This document shows, in pieces, positions 9,866 through 20,379 of a DNA stretch of 64,000 bases. The position numbers were made by a program, and so were the translations under genes. Source of the stretch: Nemophila menziesii. Lineage: Eukaryota > Streptophyta > Magnoliopsida > Boraginales > Hydrophyllaceae. Below the pieces are notes generated by a model that was not told where the DNA came from, did no database searches, and worked only from the letters and a program-made list of their open reading frames with translations. Within the stretch, counting starts at the first letter, position 1; the number at the start of each line of letters is the position of its first letter. Where the stretch lies: assembly GCA_029959085.1 (NCBI GenBank), contig JARWIR010000008.1, positions 5,580,001-5,644,000 on the forward strand, in the 5' to 3' direction.

Positions 9866-11132
9866 ATAAGGAAACAAAAGCTAAAAAGATGGAAAAGGAA
9901 AAGCTGCCTAAATCTGGGATTCTGCAGTACACGCCTAAAGAAGTGCTATTTACCCCAAGAAATAGGTCTATTTTGGTAATTTCCTTTCATAGGGACAAAG
10001 ATAATTCTGTTACGATTCTTTTGGTATCTTATGGATCTCAAACCGACCATTAACGAAGAAGATATGCTCAAAACGGTCCAGCAGTGTTTATCTTTATTTC
10101 CATACGAATTTGAGTTGGGCTAGGAGTCCAATACTTTATCTCTTCCTCAAGAAAACGAATTAGGTCTTCTAAACACCTATAAATACACCCTTATATCACT
10201 TGTAAAATCATCCTTGCTTAGTTGAAAACCTTATAATTATTCCTTAGTCATTGTAGAGAGCAAGATGATGTCTTTTGTAATTTCTTTTAGTTTATTTCCT
10301 TCAGGTATGAACTAAACTCCCCATAGCTTGGGTTTTGCATAATGTATAATCTATGAATTCTAATTCTTCTATCTAAGTTTCTTTGGGAACTATATGTTTT
10401 AATCTGATATTAGCTACTTACTTAATATTTGTTTATGTGTTTTGATTTATTGTCTTTCCTAGAACTGATCACTTTAGGTTTGTTTTAATAGTAGTTAGAT
10501 GGTCTCCTTGACAGGGTGTTTAACTATTGAACCACCACATAATGTCTAGTGTCGATATTAGTTCTGACAAAACATGATTCTAACTAGATAGTCATTAGGG
10601 TTTGATTTAACAACCATATCACCAATTGATTGTTGCGATTGCTTAGGGCCTTAGTAGCGTTTGATAACCCTATTCTAAACCACGTCTTGGTTGTGCCGTA
10701 GCCCCCTTAGTCGCTCTCAAGGTCTAAGGTATGGGAATTTAGAATCCTGACTAAGTATACCAAGAGCTAATATTCTCCCTTATTAACTAGATCTATAGAT
10801 AGAATTAGAAGGATTAGTGCATACTAGCAAAACCTGAGCTATATTTCTCATCTCATATTTCTTATCTTTTATTTTATTGTCTTTATTTTCCTAGTTTTAA
10901 TTAGTATTTTCGAAATCTGTTCCCTTTAATTTACTGTCTTCTAATTATTTACTTTTACTCGTTATTCCTACTCACGCGATTAACACACTTAAGTCCCTGA
11001 GAACGAACTTAACTTATCATTAAATCTTGCATACGTCCTGTAATACTTGCAGTACTGTGCCTGTCTAGGGTGAGAGTGCGTAGTTTCTTGACTTAATTTT
11101 ACCTTATTTTTATCACACCCTAGGCGACACCA
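9866..11132 (+). repeat. 5' LTR of E2, second segment (after the E3 insertion)
   Basis: It continues the LTR broken at 1354 and matches 18241-19507 almost base for base, ending GACACCA at 11132. The second copy of the E3 target duplication is at 9861-9865. The primer site follows at 11139. Confidence 0.95.
10178..10185 (+). promoter_or_regulatory. TATA box in the 5' LTR of E2
   Basis: TATAAATA in 'aacacctataaatacaccct' is conserved in both E2 LTRs and, in reverse, in the E3 LTRs. E3 lies upstream of it within the LTR, so part of U3 is separated from this TATA box by 8.5 kb. Confidence 0.6.
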
Positions 11133-11138
11133 AGTTTT

Positions 11139-11156
11139 TGGCGCCGCTGCCGGGGA
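11139..11156 (+). other. tRNA-Asp primer binding site of E2
   Basis: TGGCGCCGCTGCCGGGGA is complementary with one mismatch to the plant tRNA-Asp 3' end including CCA. It lies six bases after the LTR end. Confidence 0.92.
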
Positions 11157-11286
11157 CTTGTGTCTCGTTAGCGTGTGGGTTATCTATTTCGAGTAGTAGT
11201 TTTTAATTAGTTTTTATTTCAGTCTTTAGTTTTTATTTTTCCAGATTTACGCTTGTGGTTTGCTTTAGTCTTTTTCAGGTTTCACA

Positions 11287-14159
11287 GTGTTTAATTCTTG
11301 GCCTCCTTTATCGGAGCCTGAGAGGAACTTCAGACCTTACAACAAACGAGTTCGTGAGGAAAGAGCCTTAAGAAGAGTAATGGCAGCCCAAGATCCACCA
11401 CTTGGTGACCAACTCGGAGTAAATCCGAGAGGTCCACCACCACCTGGTGGACTACAGCAAAATCAACTAGGGATCCAAAAACAAGATCCACCACCAGGTG
11501 TACAACTACCAGTAGGAGGAGGTAATGGGTAGAACAACCTTAATAATCAACAGAACCGAGTTGAACAAGACCTTCCTGGTCTTCATGTACCATTCCCTGT
11601 TCAACCAATCGGTTACCGCCCTCCAGAGATTCCGAATATTAAATTTAGACCCGATCCGGGTATGCTCAGTCAATTCCAAAGTTTCGGACTCTACACTGGT
11701 ACAGCAATTCAAGATCTGGTAAGATCGATTTAGAAGTTCATGCAGATTTGTGATGCCTACATTACTCTGGGTATTACACGCGAGCAACCGTATTGTCATA
11801 TGTTTTCTTTCTTCTTGACCGGTAGAGCTAGTGATTGGCTAGAGAGACAACCACATGGAACCATTCATTCTTGGAGAGAACTTCAAATCGCGTTCTTTAA
11901 CCGTTTTTATCCGAAGACCATGAGACTTAAAGATCAGACGGAACTTGCAAGATTTTGCCAAGAAGATGGAGAAACAGTGGGAGAAGCATGGACAAGGTTT
12001 CAACAAAAATTAGCTAGATGTCCACTCCAGGGTTATACACCCGCCCTACAGCTTGCTATATTCTATGAAGGACTTAATGATAAAGGTAGAGAGAAGGTGG
12101 ATAACATCGGAAAGGGTAATTTCGTGTCCATGAATCACAATGAAGCTTCCGAGGTGTTAGGAAATATTATGGAACAAGAAAGAAGTTGGCCTTCAACGCG
12201 AGTTTCTGTAGCAAAGACCCGAGGAACGCTTCGTTTAGATGCAGAACTGCAAACTCAGCTCAAATATCCGCATTAGAAAATCAAATCAAAGAGCTGAAAA
12301 TAGAGATGCAAAAGAATTTAGCCGCTGCAAACGTAGTACAAGAAGCACAAGGTTGTCAACAATGTGGGGTTAACAATCATACATGGGAAGAGTGTGAATC
12401 AAATCCGCAATCTGTTTACTTTATATCCAATCGCAGAGGTTATCAATGGGGTAACCGAAACCATCCGGTTATGCAGTATTCAAATCCACAAGGGGCCGCT
12501 AATCCTTGTCATTATCAACCACGCCCCCAGAACAACTCATTCCAACAGAGAGGTCAGTATCAAAATCAACATAGACCTGCTCCCCCTCAACAACCTGCTC
12601 AAGATGCGTATACCGATTCACTAGATCAGAAAGCTTTACCTCAGTATCCTCAAGAAGGATCTATGGACAATCAACAAATAGCACAAGCTCTGGACTGTTT
12701 GACCACGACTATGAACGCTCAGGAAGAGAAAGTCCGAGGACAAGATGCCATACTTCAGATATTAGGTACTCAAGTAGAACAGTTAAACAAAGTTTTAACA
12801 AATTTAATAGAACAAAAGGAAGTAAAGGCAATCGAAGGAGGTGAAAACAATGTTGGGTTCGAAGCTTGCAAGGCTATTTGCCTTGAAATTACAGAAAAAT
12901 AAGAGGAAGTACCACATGCTGCCGTTAGTGCCGTGGAAGTTCCGAGTACCGAAGAAGAACCAACCAAGTCTAGCCCCGTGGAATCTGACTGTTCTGAGGT
13001 TTATGTGTAGGACGATCAAGAGAAAGCCGAATTTATACAACTACTGAGGAAGATGCAAGAGGAAATTCGATCGGTTATGGATTATGAAGCTAAGCTGGCT
13101 AAAGAGAAAGAAAAAGAAGCCTCAAAGGAGGAATCAGAAGATGAAGTTGCACCTGCTGTGCATGAAGAGAAAGAAGAAGAGAAGGTGGAATCGCCACCTA
13201 TTGTTCAACCAGTGTCATCAACTATTCCTGATACATATCCTAAAGATGACACTGTACTCAAGACATTTGTAGAGGCATACCATCCTGAAAATATTAAAGC
13301 CCAAATGCTTGAGATTGCGAAGAAAGGACTTACACCGCAACAAGTTCATACGCAAATTATTCCTGAGAAAGAGGCGAGTGTAGAGATCCCAAGAGAGAAC
13401 CTGAGGGTTTCAAGAAGAAGTGAAAGAGAGCTACCAACAAAGCTTAAAGATCCGGGAAGTTTCAACCTTCCTATTCAATCACATTGTATGCTCAAGGTGA
13501 AAGCGATGTACGATGTGGGTTCTGGTGTGAATCTTATGCCTAAGTCCGTGTTCGAGAGACTTGGACTTCAGAAATCAGAGAAAACTCCAGTGAAGTTGCA
13601 GTTTGCTGACAACTCAGTTAAAAGGACATGGGGAACAGTGGAGGACGTCTTAGTCTGTGCAGGTAATATCGCCATCCCGACTGACTTTGTTATTCTTGAG
13701 TTTGATGCAGATAAGCAGGTTCCAATCATACTGGGACGGCCTTTCATGGACACAAGTCAAAGTGTGATCCACTTCCAAGAAGGGACCATCACCCTTCATG
13801 CAAAGAATGTATCCGAGACCTTCTATGTCTTGGGTAAGAAACCAAGGAAGTTAGATCCCACCGTTCCTGTCATCCACAGCCTTTCACATCACAAAGTCCC
13901 CCCTGAGAAGATCCACTTAAAGCCTGTGGATACTGAGCGAAACATTGAGTTTGGGGTTGGCCATGAAGTTCTATGGAAAGCTCACAAACGCGAGAATAGG
14001 CCACGAAGTTTCAAGGACTCGTGGATGGGACCTTTCATTGTCACTAAGGTTGTTTCAGCCAAGGTGATAGAAATTCACTCCAAAACTGGGGTAAAGCGCA
14101 GATTAGTTGACGTTCATAGCCTTACTCGTTGTTGGGGAGGCTATATTCGCAAACCTTGA
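11287..14159 (+). pseudogene. gag-PR: Gag-protease polyprotein of E2 with integrase C-terminal-like tail, broken by several stops
   Basis: The pieces are as follows. 11287-11532 is a proline-rich gag N-terminus ending at a TAG. 11533-11739 is in the same frame and ends at a second TAG. 11740-12276 is the gag core (VGEAWTRFQQKLARCP). A frameshift near 12270 leads to 12280-12902, with the zinc knuckle CQQCGVNNHTWEEC. Two more stops occur at about 12901 and 13008. 13053-14159 is a 368-residue open segment with an acidic linker, the protease (DVGSGVNLMP, ILGRPFMDT) and the tail (SWMGPFIVTKVV...HSLTRCWGGYIRKP). The order of parts equals the intact E3 ORF, and again RT and the integrase core are absent. 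The many lesions mean this copy cannot make a full polyprotein. Confidence 0.88.
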
Positions 14160-14390
14160 CAGAGGTAACACGTCTAACTTTGAAAGACGTTAAACAAAAG
14201 TGCTGTACGGGAGACAACCCGTAGTTTTTTAATTTTTTATGTCTTTTACGTTTTTTAGTTTATGTTTAATTTAGTTGTTTTTAGTTAATATTGCATATTT
14301 GAGGAAGGTATTAGTGTTTTTGGTGTGTAGGAATTGGAGAAATTGAGTTAGGGAAGCAAGCAAAATTTTTTGGAGCAGAAGAAAGACCTG
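14160..14390 (+). other. Region after the E2 polyprotein with a conserved post-ORF motif
   Basis: It begins with CTTTGAAAGACGTTAAACAA (near 14180), which recurs in reverse after the E3 ORF (5915-5940), after the integrase of the old element (near 23980) and, shortened, after C (near 27808). AT-rich sequence follows up to the GC-rich array. The motif helps show that all four elements share one backbone. Confidence 0.7.
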
Positions 14391-14760
14391 CGCGGACTAC
14401 CCCGCGGTATACCCATATACCGCAGCCATGGTCCGCAGGGTAAAAACCCATACCACGAGTGGAGCCTCGGGTCTTATCCAGAACCGAGAAATTTTGACCC
14501 CGCGGACTACCCCCTATACCGCACCCTGGTCCTCAGAGCAAAAACGCGTGCCACGGGGTAGGTCCACGGGTATTTCGACGAAGACGCCGCGGTACACCCC
14601 TGCGGTACATCCCCTGGTCCGCAGAGCTAAAACGCGTTCCACGGGGTCGTACCACGTGTATTATCCAGAGGGTAAAAATTTTCGAGCATCAGATGCTGCG
14701 GTGTACCCCACGGTACACCCCTGGTCCGCAGTTATGGTCCGCGCCGCGCTGCTGGAGAGA
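14391..14760 (+). repeat. GC-rich imperfect tandem array in E2
   Basis: Roughly 100-bp units carry TGGTCCGCAG, GCGGTACACC (14588-14597), GCGGTACATC and 'acgcgtgccacggggta'. The unit content is the same as in the E3 array at 5360-5735. A frame runs open across it (14428-14790), but its peptide is only a repeated, composition-driven string and is not proposed as a gene. Confidence 0.85.
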
Positions 14761-14781
14761 GAAAGTAACGGGATTCAAGTG

Positions 14782-14788
14782 TATAAAT
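14782..14788 (+). promoter_or_regulatory. TATA-like box between the GC-rich array and the extra ORF of E2
   Basis: TATAAAT in 'aagtgtataaatgaggt' is conserved in E3 (5315-5321, reverse). It lies about 50-80 bp downstream of the last palindromic motifs and about 405 bp upstream of the extra ORF's ATG. The intervening leader is pyrimidine- and C/A-rich, like a plant 5' UTR. A dedicated promoter for the extra ORF is an inference. Confidence 0.45.
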
Positions 14789-15193
14789 GAGGTATTAAGC
14801 CATTATTCCGAATTTTATAAACCTAAAGCGTCTTTCTCTTCTCCAAAACTCTCCCAACTCCATTGAATCTCATCAAAACCTTCACCAATCACCAAAACAC
14901 TACCCATTCATCAATAAAAACACATCAAATCTTCTCTCCACATCATTACAAGAGAGATTCAAGCACCCAATCCTCACCAAATCCAATCAAATTGAAGAAT
15001 CAAAGAGCCAAATTTTCAAAAATTCATCCTACAATTTCTTAAATCCAAGCCAACCCATTACAAATCCACCTCACCCACATAGAGATTCATCATCAATTCA
15101 CCTATCCTAAGCCAAATCAAGCTTGTTCAATCAATAATTCACAAGTTCAAATTTCAAGGGTTGCTAAAGCTTTGAGTTAGGGGTTAATTGAGG

Positions 15194-16393
15194 ATGACTA
15201 ATAGAACAACAATTTTAGCTAACAAGAGGGAGGTGAAGAGTAACAAGGGATTGGATTTAAACAAGAAGAAATCAATTGACAAAGGTTCTAGTTCTAAATC
15301 AAAGGGTAAAGATAAAGTTGAGAAGAGTGGAATACCTTTGTTTGATCGTAATGGTAAAAAGCTTTACTTTTATGCAAAGGAGAAAACACAACCTCCACAA
15401 GGTCCTACACCCAAAGAGAAAGAGGAAACTTCAAGGGCCCTGAAGACTTCTGCAGAGAAACAATTAAAAGAACTACCTTTTGCTTATGAGAAAGTATTCA
15501 AGGAAGAAGTTGGTATAGGAGAATACGCGAGATTCTTAGAGCTTGGTGAGAAACTAGGTTGGTCTACGTTCATGGTAAGACGTTCTGAACTATGTCATGA
15601 GTTAGTTTTGGAATTCTATTTAGGCCTCTTTAGCCGAGATAGAAACGATTGTGTTCCGATTAGAGGAAAGCTAGTTCCTTTCACAGTTGAAGAGATTAGA
15701 AACCACTTCAAGTTTAAGAAATTGAAAGGTTATTGCAAATTTGAAGAAGCGGTTGCTAAACGAAAAATCTTTGATGAGGAATTACTTTTTGAGCATGTAT
15801 TAGACAAGGAGAAAGTGCAATCACATAAGGGAGAATTGAAGGCACCTTGGCCTTACAAATATCTTCAATTGGATGCGAGAATTTGGCACAATTTCCTTGT
15901 TCCTAATATCTTTGGAAACACACGAACTTTGGATGTGACTATGAAGTACACTCTACTTTTGGACTGTATTTTGAGAGGAGAAGAAGTTGATGTGGCACAG
16001 TTGATCTATGAGGAGGTGATACGATTTTCGGTCTCTCCTAAATCGGTTTATAATGTTAAATTTCCAACTATGATCACGTGTCTTGTGCGAAAAGCGGATG
16101 TAGTATTGGGTGAAGAAGAGAAACTCGAATTTAAGACGAGTTATATTAATAATGCTTGGATCAAGGATATCTTTCGAAGAGCGGGTTCTACGCAAGTCTC
16201 GAAAGAAGAAAAGGAGCAAAATTGGCAAGAGAAGATGGAGGAGCGTTTAACGAAATTTGAAGCAGCCCAAACTTCTTTAGTCAATGATGTGGCACAAATC
16301 AACGCTAATCAAGTGCACATCATGAAACTCCTAGAACAATTAACGAAAGGTCCAGCAAATCCTACGTTGGATATCAATGATGCGAGGCAATAG
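15194..16393 (+). CDS. Extra downstream ORF of E2, resembling plant 'putative plant transposon protein' sequences
   Basis: The ORF has 399 codons from the ATG at 15194; six upstream bases are open but begin TTG. It starts with a lysine-rich basic stretch (residues about 10-55). A middle part (RFLELGEKLGWSTF, FYLGLFSRD, IRGKLVPFTVEEIRNHF) resembles the conserved domain often labelled 'putative plant transposon protein' in plant genomes. The C-terminus has a predicted amphipathic helix (WQEKMEERLTKFEAAQ). There is no membrane segment or signal peptide, so I would not call it env-like by sequence, although it sits where Athila elements carry their third ORF. It is intact although the gag-protease of the same copy is broken. 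Its function is unknown. The family name is from memory and needs a profile search. Confidence 0.7.
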   Translation: MTNRTTILANKREVKSNKGLDLNKKKSIDKGSSSKSKGKDKVEKSGIPLFDRNGKKLYFYAKEKTQPPQGPTPKEKEETSRALKTSAEKQLKELPFAYEKVFKEEVGIGEYARFLELGEKLGWSTFMVRRSELCHELVLEFYLGLFSRDRNDCVPIRGKLVPFTVEEIRNHFKFKKLKGYCKFEEAVAKRKIFDEELLFEHVLDKEKVQSHKGELKAPWPYKYLQLDARIWHNFLVPNIFGNTRTLDVTMKYTLLLDCILRGEEVDVAQLIYEEVIRFSVSPKSVYNVKFPTMITCLVRKADVVLGEEEKLEFKTSYINNAWIKDIFRRAGSTQVSKEEKEQNWQEKMEERLTKFEAAQTSLVNDVAQINANQVHIMKLLEQLTKGPANPTLDINDARQ

Positions 16394-16481
16394 CCTCGAG
16401 AGTATGTTCTCTTTCTTCCTTACCATTTCTGTAAATATGTTTATCTGCTAATTTTAAATTCTGTTTTTCCAGTCTTTTTCG

Positions 16482-16524
16482 AGTCGTGGGGACGCGACTC
16501 ATTTTTGAGTTGGGGGTGTGGGGA
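16482..16524 (+). other. Internal hairpin and second purine-rich tract of E2
   Basis: GAGTCG...CGACTC (16482-16501, 8-base loop) is followed by 'atttttgagttgggggtgtgggg'-type sequence, with the purine-rich core at 16508-16524. The arrangement copies the tract beside the 3' LTR. It lies about 90 bp after the stop of the extra ORF. Confidence 0.65.
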
Positions 16525-17947
16525 TTCGTTGTCTCTCATCTCCATTTTTCTGTTTTTAGGTAGAAATTAAAATTTTTGATACATGGGAATTAAATGTAGA
16601 GTGTATTTAATAGCTTGAAAGCATAGGCTCAGTGAATTGATGATAGTAAGTAATATGTTTATGATCTATGTATTTGTATGCTTTGAGTATTTGCAGGAAA
16701 ACACACGTGCATAGTAAAGAAAAGATTAGTGAGCAATGCGATAGAAAGTATGTTCGATCTCAGGGAACCTTGAGAAGTGTGTAGGCCGTGAGATCCAAGC
16801 TAGTTGAAAAACCATTTGATGAAAGTGCTAAAGGTAAGAAAATAACGAAATTACATAGTGTAGAAAGTGATTAAGGCGGTTTTTTCATATTTGAAGCCCT
16901 TGAAGCCTTTTTATACCTTCTCACCTTGTGATTTTTTGATTTTATATGCTATAACCTTCTCAGCCCCTTCTAGCCTTTCAAAAGCTTTTTATTGAAACAC
17001 GTTATAAGCCATATCCCTTTAGATTATAGGAATTTTCCATATGAACCGCACTCGAATCGCGATGCATAGACAGTTGTTTTAGAGCTTTAGTTTGGGGTGG
17101 TGGGTCCACCATTATGGGAATTGTTATTGGGTTGGGATTTTTGAGCTTATTAATTGTGCTTTCTGCTTTATATTGATGATGATTCACATATTTTTTTTGT
17201 AACCCTTTGCGGGGGTAATAGTGAATGAAAAAGAAGCTACGAGCTAATTTTGCCAATAAGGGCATTAAAAGAAAAAATATATATATGAGAAAATAGCGTG
17301 ATATCTCAACATTAAAAGAGAATCATAGCTTAAGAATTGATTTGAAAAGAAAAGAAAATATATATATTCGGACCGGCAAAGTGGAATTTTTATGTGAACA
17401 TCTAAAGCTTTAATTGGGTTATTGGGGATGCTAAATTGCGCATCAAGGAATTCATTGGGTTGAGTGAGAAACGTTTTATGAGAGTAACTCAAGCTCTAGG
17501 GCGATTCGTTGATGGCTAGTGAGGAGAGAGCCAAAAGCTCACTCCAAATTATCCAAATATACTATCATACCCGTCCCTAAGCCTACATTACAACCTTAAA
17601 GACCTTTTGATTCTTTGCTATGTAATTGAGAAGTGATTGAGCCATTAGAGAGTAGTTAAGTGGATCTTTAAATACTAGTGAAAATCAAGGAACAATCTAT
17701 AGCTCTCTTGAGGAACTGAGTAAAGTCCCAATCCTTCTTACATTGCGAAACTAATCTGATCTTGAATTCATGCCGTGTTGACTGTGGATATGAGAAGTGT
17801 ACAGGTATGTAGTTTATGAATATTATTCCATGAAATTTTCTGAGTTATGTGCTTTAGGTTCATTCTATATATTCTGCTATGTTCTTCTCATTGTGTTGAG
17901 AATTTTATAAGTGTGTACTTATAGACTTCCCTTTATTTTTATCTTTA
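16525..17947 (+). other. Non-coding 3' region of E2
   Basis: I see no gene in these 1.4 kb. The region is conserved in reverse in E3 (2905-4310), including 'gtgtaggccgtgagatcc', 'gggtggtgggtccaccatta' near 17093-17115 and the block near 17480. Conservation without coding potential suggests cis-acting RNA functions or simply recent common descent. Confidence 0.6.
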
Positions 17948-17983
17948 TTGTATCGGGACGATACAACTTTGAGTTGGGGGTCT
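17948..17983 (+). other. Hairpin and polypurine tract before the 3' LTR of E2
   Basis: The stem is TTGTATCG (17948-17955) with CGATACAA (17959-17966), followed by CTTTGAGTTGGGGGTCT and the LTR start at 17984. The tract is the expected plus-strand primer. Confidence 0.85.
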
Positions 17984-19507
17984 TGATGTATCCTCATTTG
18001 TGATAGATTTATATTAGGATGAGACATCATTTTTAGTGATTTAGAAGTCATAAATGTCGATTTTCTTGAGAAATAGTGCACTTTCCTATTTTGAGTCTTG
18101 ATTAAGTAAAATAATATTTTTAGAGGATATTGGGTTTAATTGTTTATTTAGTGTGTAGCTTTAAAGATAATTATGGAGCTTAATTAGAGTCCAAGTCAAA
18201 GACTACAACTTATGGAAAGAGATTTGCATGGTAATTGGAGATAAGGAAACAAAAGCTAAAAAGATGGAAAAGGAAAAGCTGCCTAAATCTGGGATTTTGC
18301 AGTACACGCCTAAAGAAGTGCTATTTACCCCAAGAAATAGGCCGATTTTGGTAATTTCCTTTCATAGGGACAAAGATAATTATGTTACGATTCTTTTGGT
18401 ATCTTATGCAGCTCAAACCGACCAATAACGAAGAAGATATGCTCAAAACGGTCCAGCAGTGTTTATCTTTATTTCCATACGAATTTGAGTTGGGCTAGGA
18501 GTCCAATACTTTATCTCTTCCACAAGAAAACGAATTAGGTCTTCTAAACACCTATAAATACATCCTTATATCACTTGTAAAATCATCCTTGCTTAGTTGA
18601 AAACCTTATAATTATTCCTTAGTCATTGTAGAGAGCAAGATGATGTCTTTTGTAATTTCTTTTAGTTTATTTCCTTCAGGTATGAACTAAACTCCCCATA
18701 GCTTGGGTTTTGCATAATGTATAATCTATGAATTCTAATTCATCTATCTAAGTTTCTTTGGGAATTATATGTTTTAATCTGATATTAGCTACTTACTTAA
18801 TATTTGTTTATGTGTTTTGATTTATTGTCTTTCCTAGAACTGATCACTTTAGGTTTGTTTTAATAGTAGTTAGATGGTCTCCTTGACAGGGTGTTTAACT
18901 ATTGAACCACCACATAATGTCTAGTGTCGATATTAGTTCTGACAAAACATGATTCTAACTAGATAGTCATTAGGGTTTGTTTTAACCACCATATCACCAA
19001 TTGATTGTTGCGATTGCTTAGGGCCTTAGTAGCGTTTGATAACCCTATTCTAAACCACGTCTTGGTTGTGCCGTAGCCCCCTTAGTCGCTCTCAAGGTCT
19101 AAGGTATGGGAATTTAGAATCCTGACTAAGTATACCAAGAGCTAATATTCTCCCTTATTAACTAGATCTATAGATAAAATTAGAAGGATTGGTGCATACT
19201 AGCAAAACCTGAGCTATATTTCTCATCTCATATTTCTTATCTTTTATTTTATTGTCTTTATTTTCCTAGTTTTAATTAGTATTTTCGAAATCTGTTCCCT
19301 TTAATTTACTGTCTTCTAATTATTTACTTTTACTCATTATTCCTACTCACACGATTAACACACTTAAGTCCCTGAGAACGAACTTAACTTATCATTAAAA
19401 CTTGCATACGTCCTGTAATACTTGCAGTACTGTGCCTGTCTAGGGTGAGAGTGCGTAGTTTCTTGACTTAATTTTACCTTATTTTTATCACACCCTAGGA
19501 GACACCA
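17984..19507 (+). repeat. 3' LTR of E2
   Basis: It is 1524 bp, from TGATGTATCC to GACACCA, and contains the unoccupied version of the E3 insertion site near 18234. A TATA box is at 18553-18560. Short frames inside it, such as 18228-18428, are LTR sequence and not genes. Confidence 0.95.
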
Positions 19508-19512
19508 ATAAT

Positions 19513-20127
19513 CCAACTTTGATTTCCTTCGTATCTCATCAAAGAAACCATTACTCGAATGGTTATTATCATCCTCAAGGAAGTCACGCTAATTATTATT
19601 CCCCACAGAATAAGAATTGGGTTGAAAATCAAGGAAACTATTTTCAGACTCAACCTCAAAATATTATCAGCCATAACTAATCTATCAACAAGTTCCAAAG
19701 TATGAAGATTATTTTCAAGAACCACATTCGTATTCAATGCAACAAGCTACATATGAGCGACCTTAATCGCAAACTTCAAGTTTGGATCAAACTAGATAAA
19801 TTTATGAAAGTTCTTGAGGAAAACATGAAGGTGAATCAACAAAGATTTCAAGAACAAGCGAGGGTTATTAAAGATCTCAAGAATACTATATCACAGATTG
19901 CTAGTGCAATACACATCAGGTTAAAAGGGAAACTTCTGAGTGACACTATAACTCCTCAAGATGATGCTTGTCATGCAGTTGAATTAAGAAGTGAAAAACA
20001 ATTACATCCGCCTAGAGTGGAAGAAACAGAACAACCAAAAGAACCAACCCATGTTCATGAAGAAGTGGGTGAAGAAACAGTTGAAGATAAAAGTGAAGAG
20101 GTAATTCAACCAAAGAGTGTCCCGTAA
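19513..20127 (+). pseudogene. gag: C-terminal gag remnant of the old Athila-type element
   Basis: From 19513 the translation gives a glutamine- and asparagine-rich stretch after the interrupted knuckle. 19702-20127 is open for 141 codons, with a helix-rich part (QQRFQEQARVIKDLKNTIS) and the gag/protease linker (VELRSEKQLHPP). This matches the linker ISLRSGKKLPPP of element C. Stops on both sides make it a fragment. Confidence 0.7.
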
Positions 20128-20379
20128 AAGACACCAGAAAAGAAGAAGAGTGCAGTGGTGAACAATACACCTCCTCCTCCACCATTCCCATCACGTGTCA
20201 AAAACAAGAATAATGAAAAATAATTCAAGAAGGTCGTTGACATGGTGAGCAAGTTAGATATCAACATACTGTTTGTAGAAGCTCTCAAGAGAATGCCATA
20301 ATATCTTAAATTCATGAAGGACATTCTTTCTAACAAACAAAGCTTAGAAACTGGGAATTGATTGGATTACTAGAGGAGT

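Larger units (their letters stand above)
1098..19507 (+). mobile_element. E2: non-autonomous Athila-type LTR retrotransposon, interrupted by E3
   Basis: E2 has LTRs of equal reconstructed length (1524 bp): 1098-1354 joined to 9866-11132, and 17984-19507. It has a tRNA-Asp primer site, a purine tract before the 3' LTR and the 5-bp duplication ATAAT on both sides. Without the E3 insertion it is about 9.9 kb. Between the LTRs it carries a gag-protease ORF with a short integrase-tail-like end, a GC-rich repeat array, an extra 399-codon ORF and about 1.5 kb of non-coding sequence. No RT, RNase H or integrase core is present. The LTRs look about 99% alike by eye, so the insertion is fairly recent. 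Confidence 0.92.

Noticed and set aside
9814..10053. 79-codon frame beginning in E3 and ending in the E2 LTR
   Set aside because: It crosses the insertion joint at 9860. The part after the joint is plain LTR sequence also seen at 18228-18428.
14370..14790. ORF of 120 codons across the GC-rich array of E2
   Set aside because: Same reason as for E3. Its peptide repeats with the DNA unit and has no homologue I recognise.
15194..16393. Calling the extra ORF an envelope gene
   Set aside because: Its position fits, but there is no signal peptide, membrane helix or other envelope feature in the sequence.
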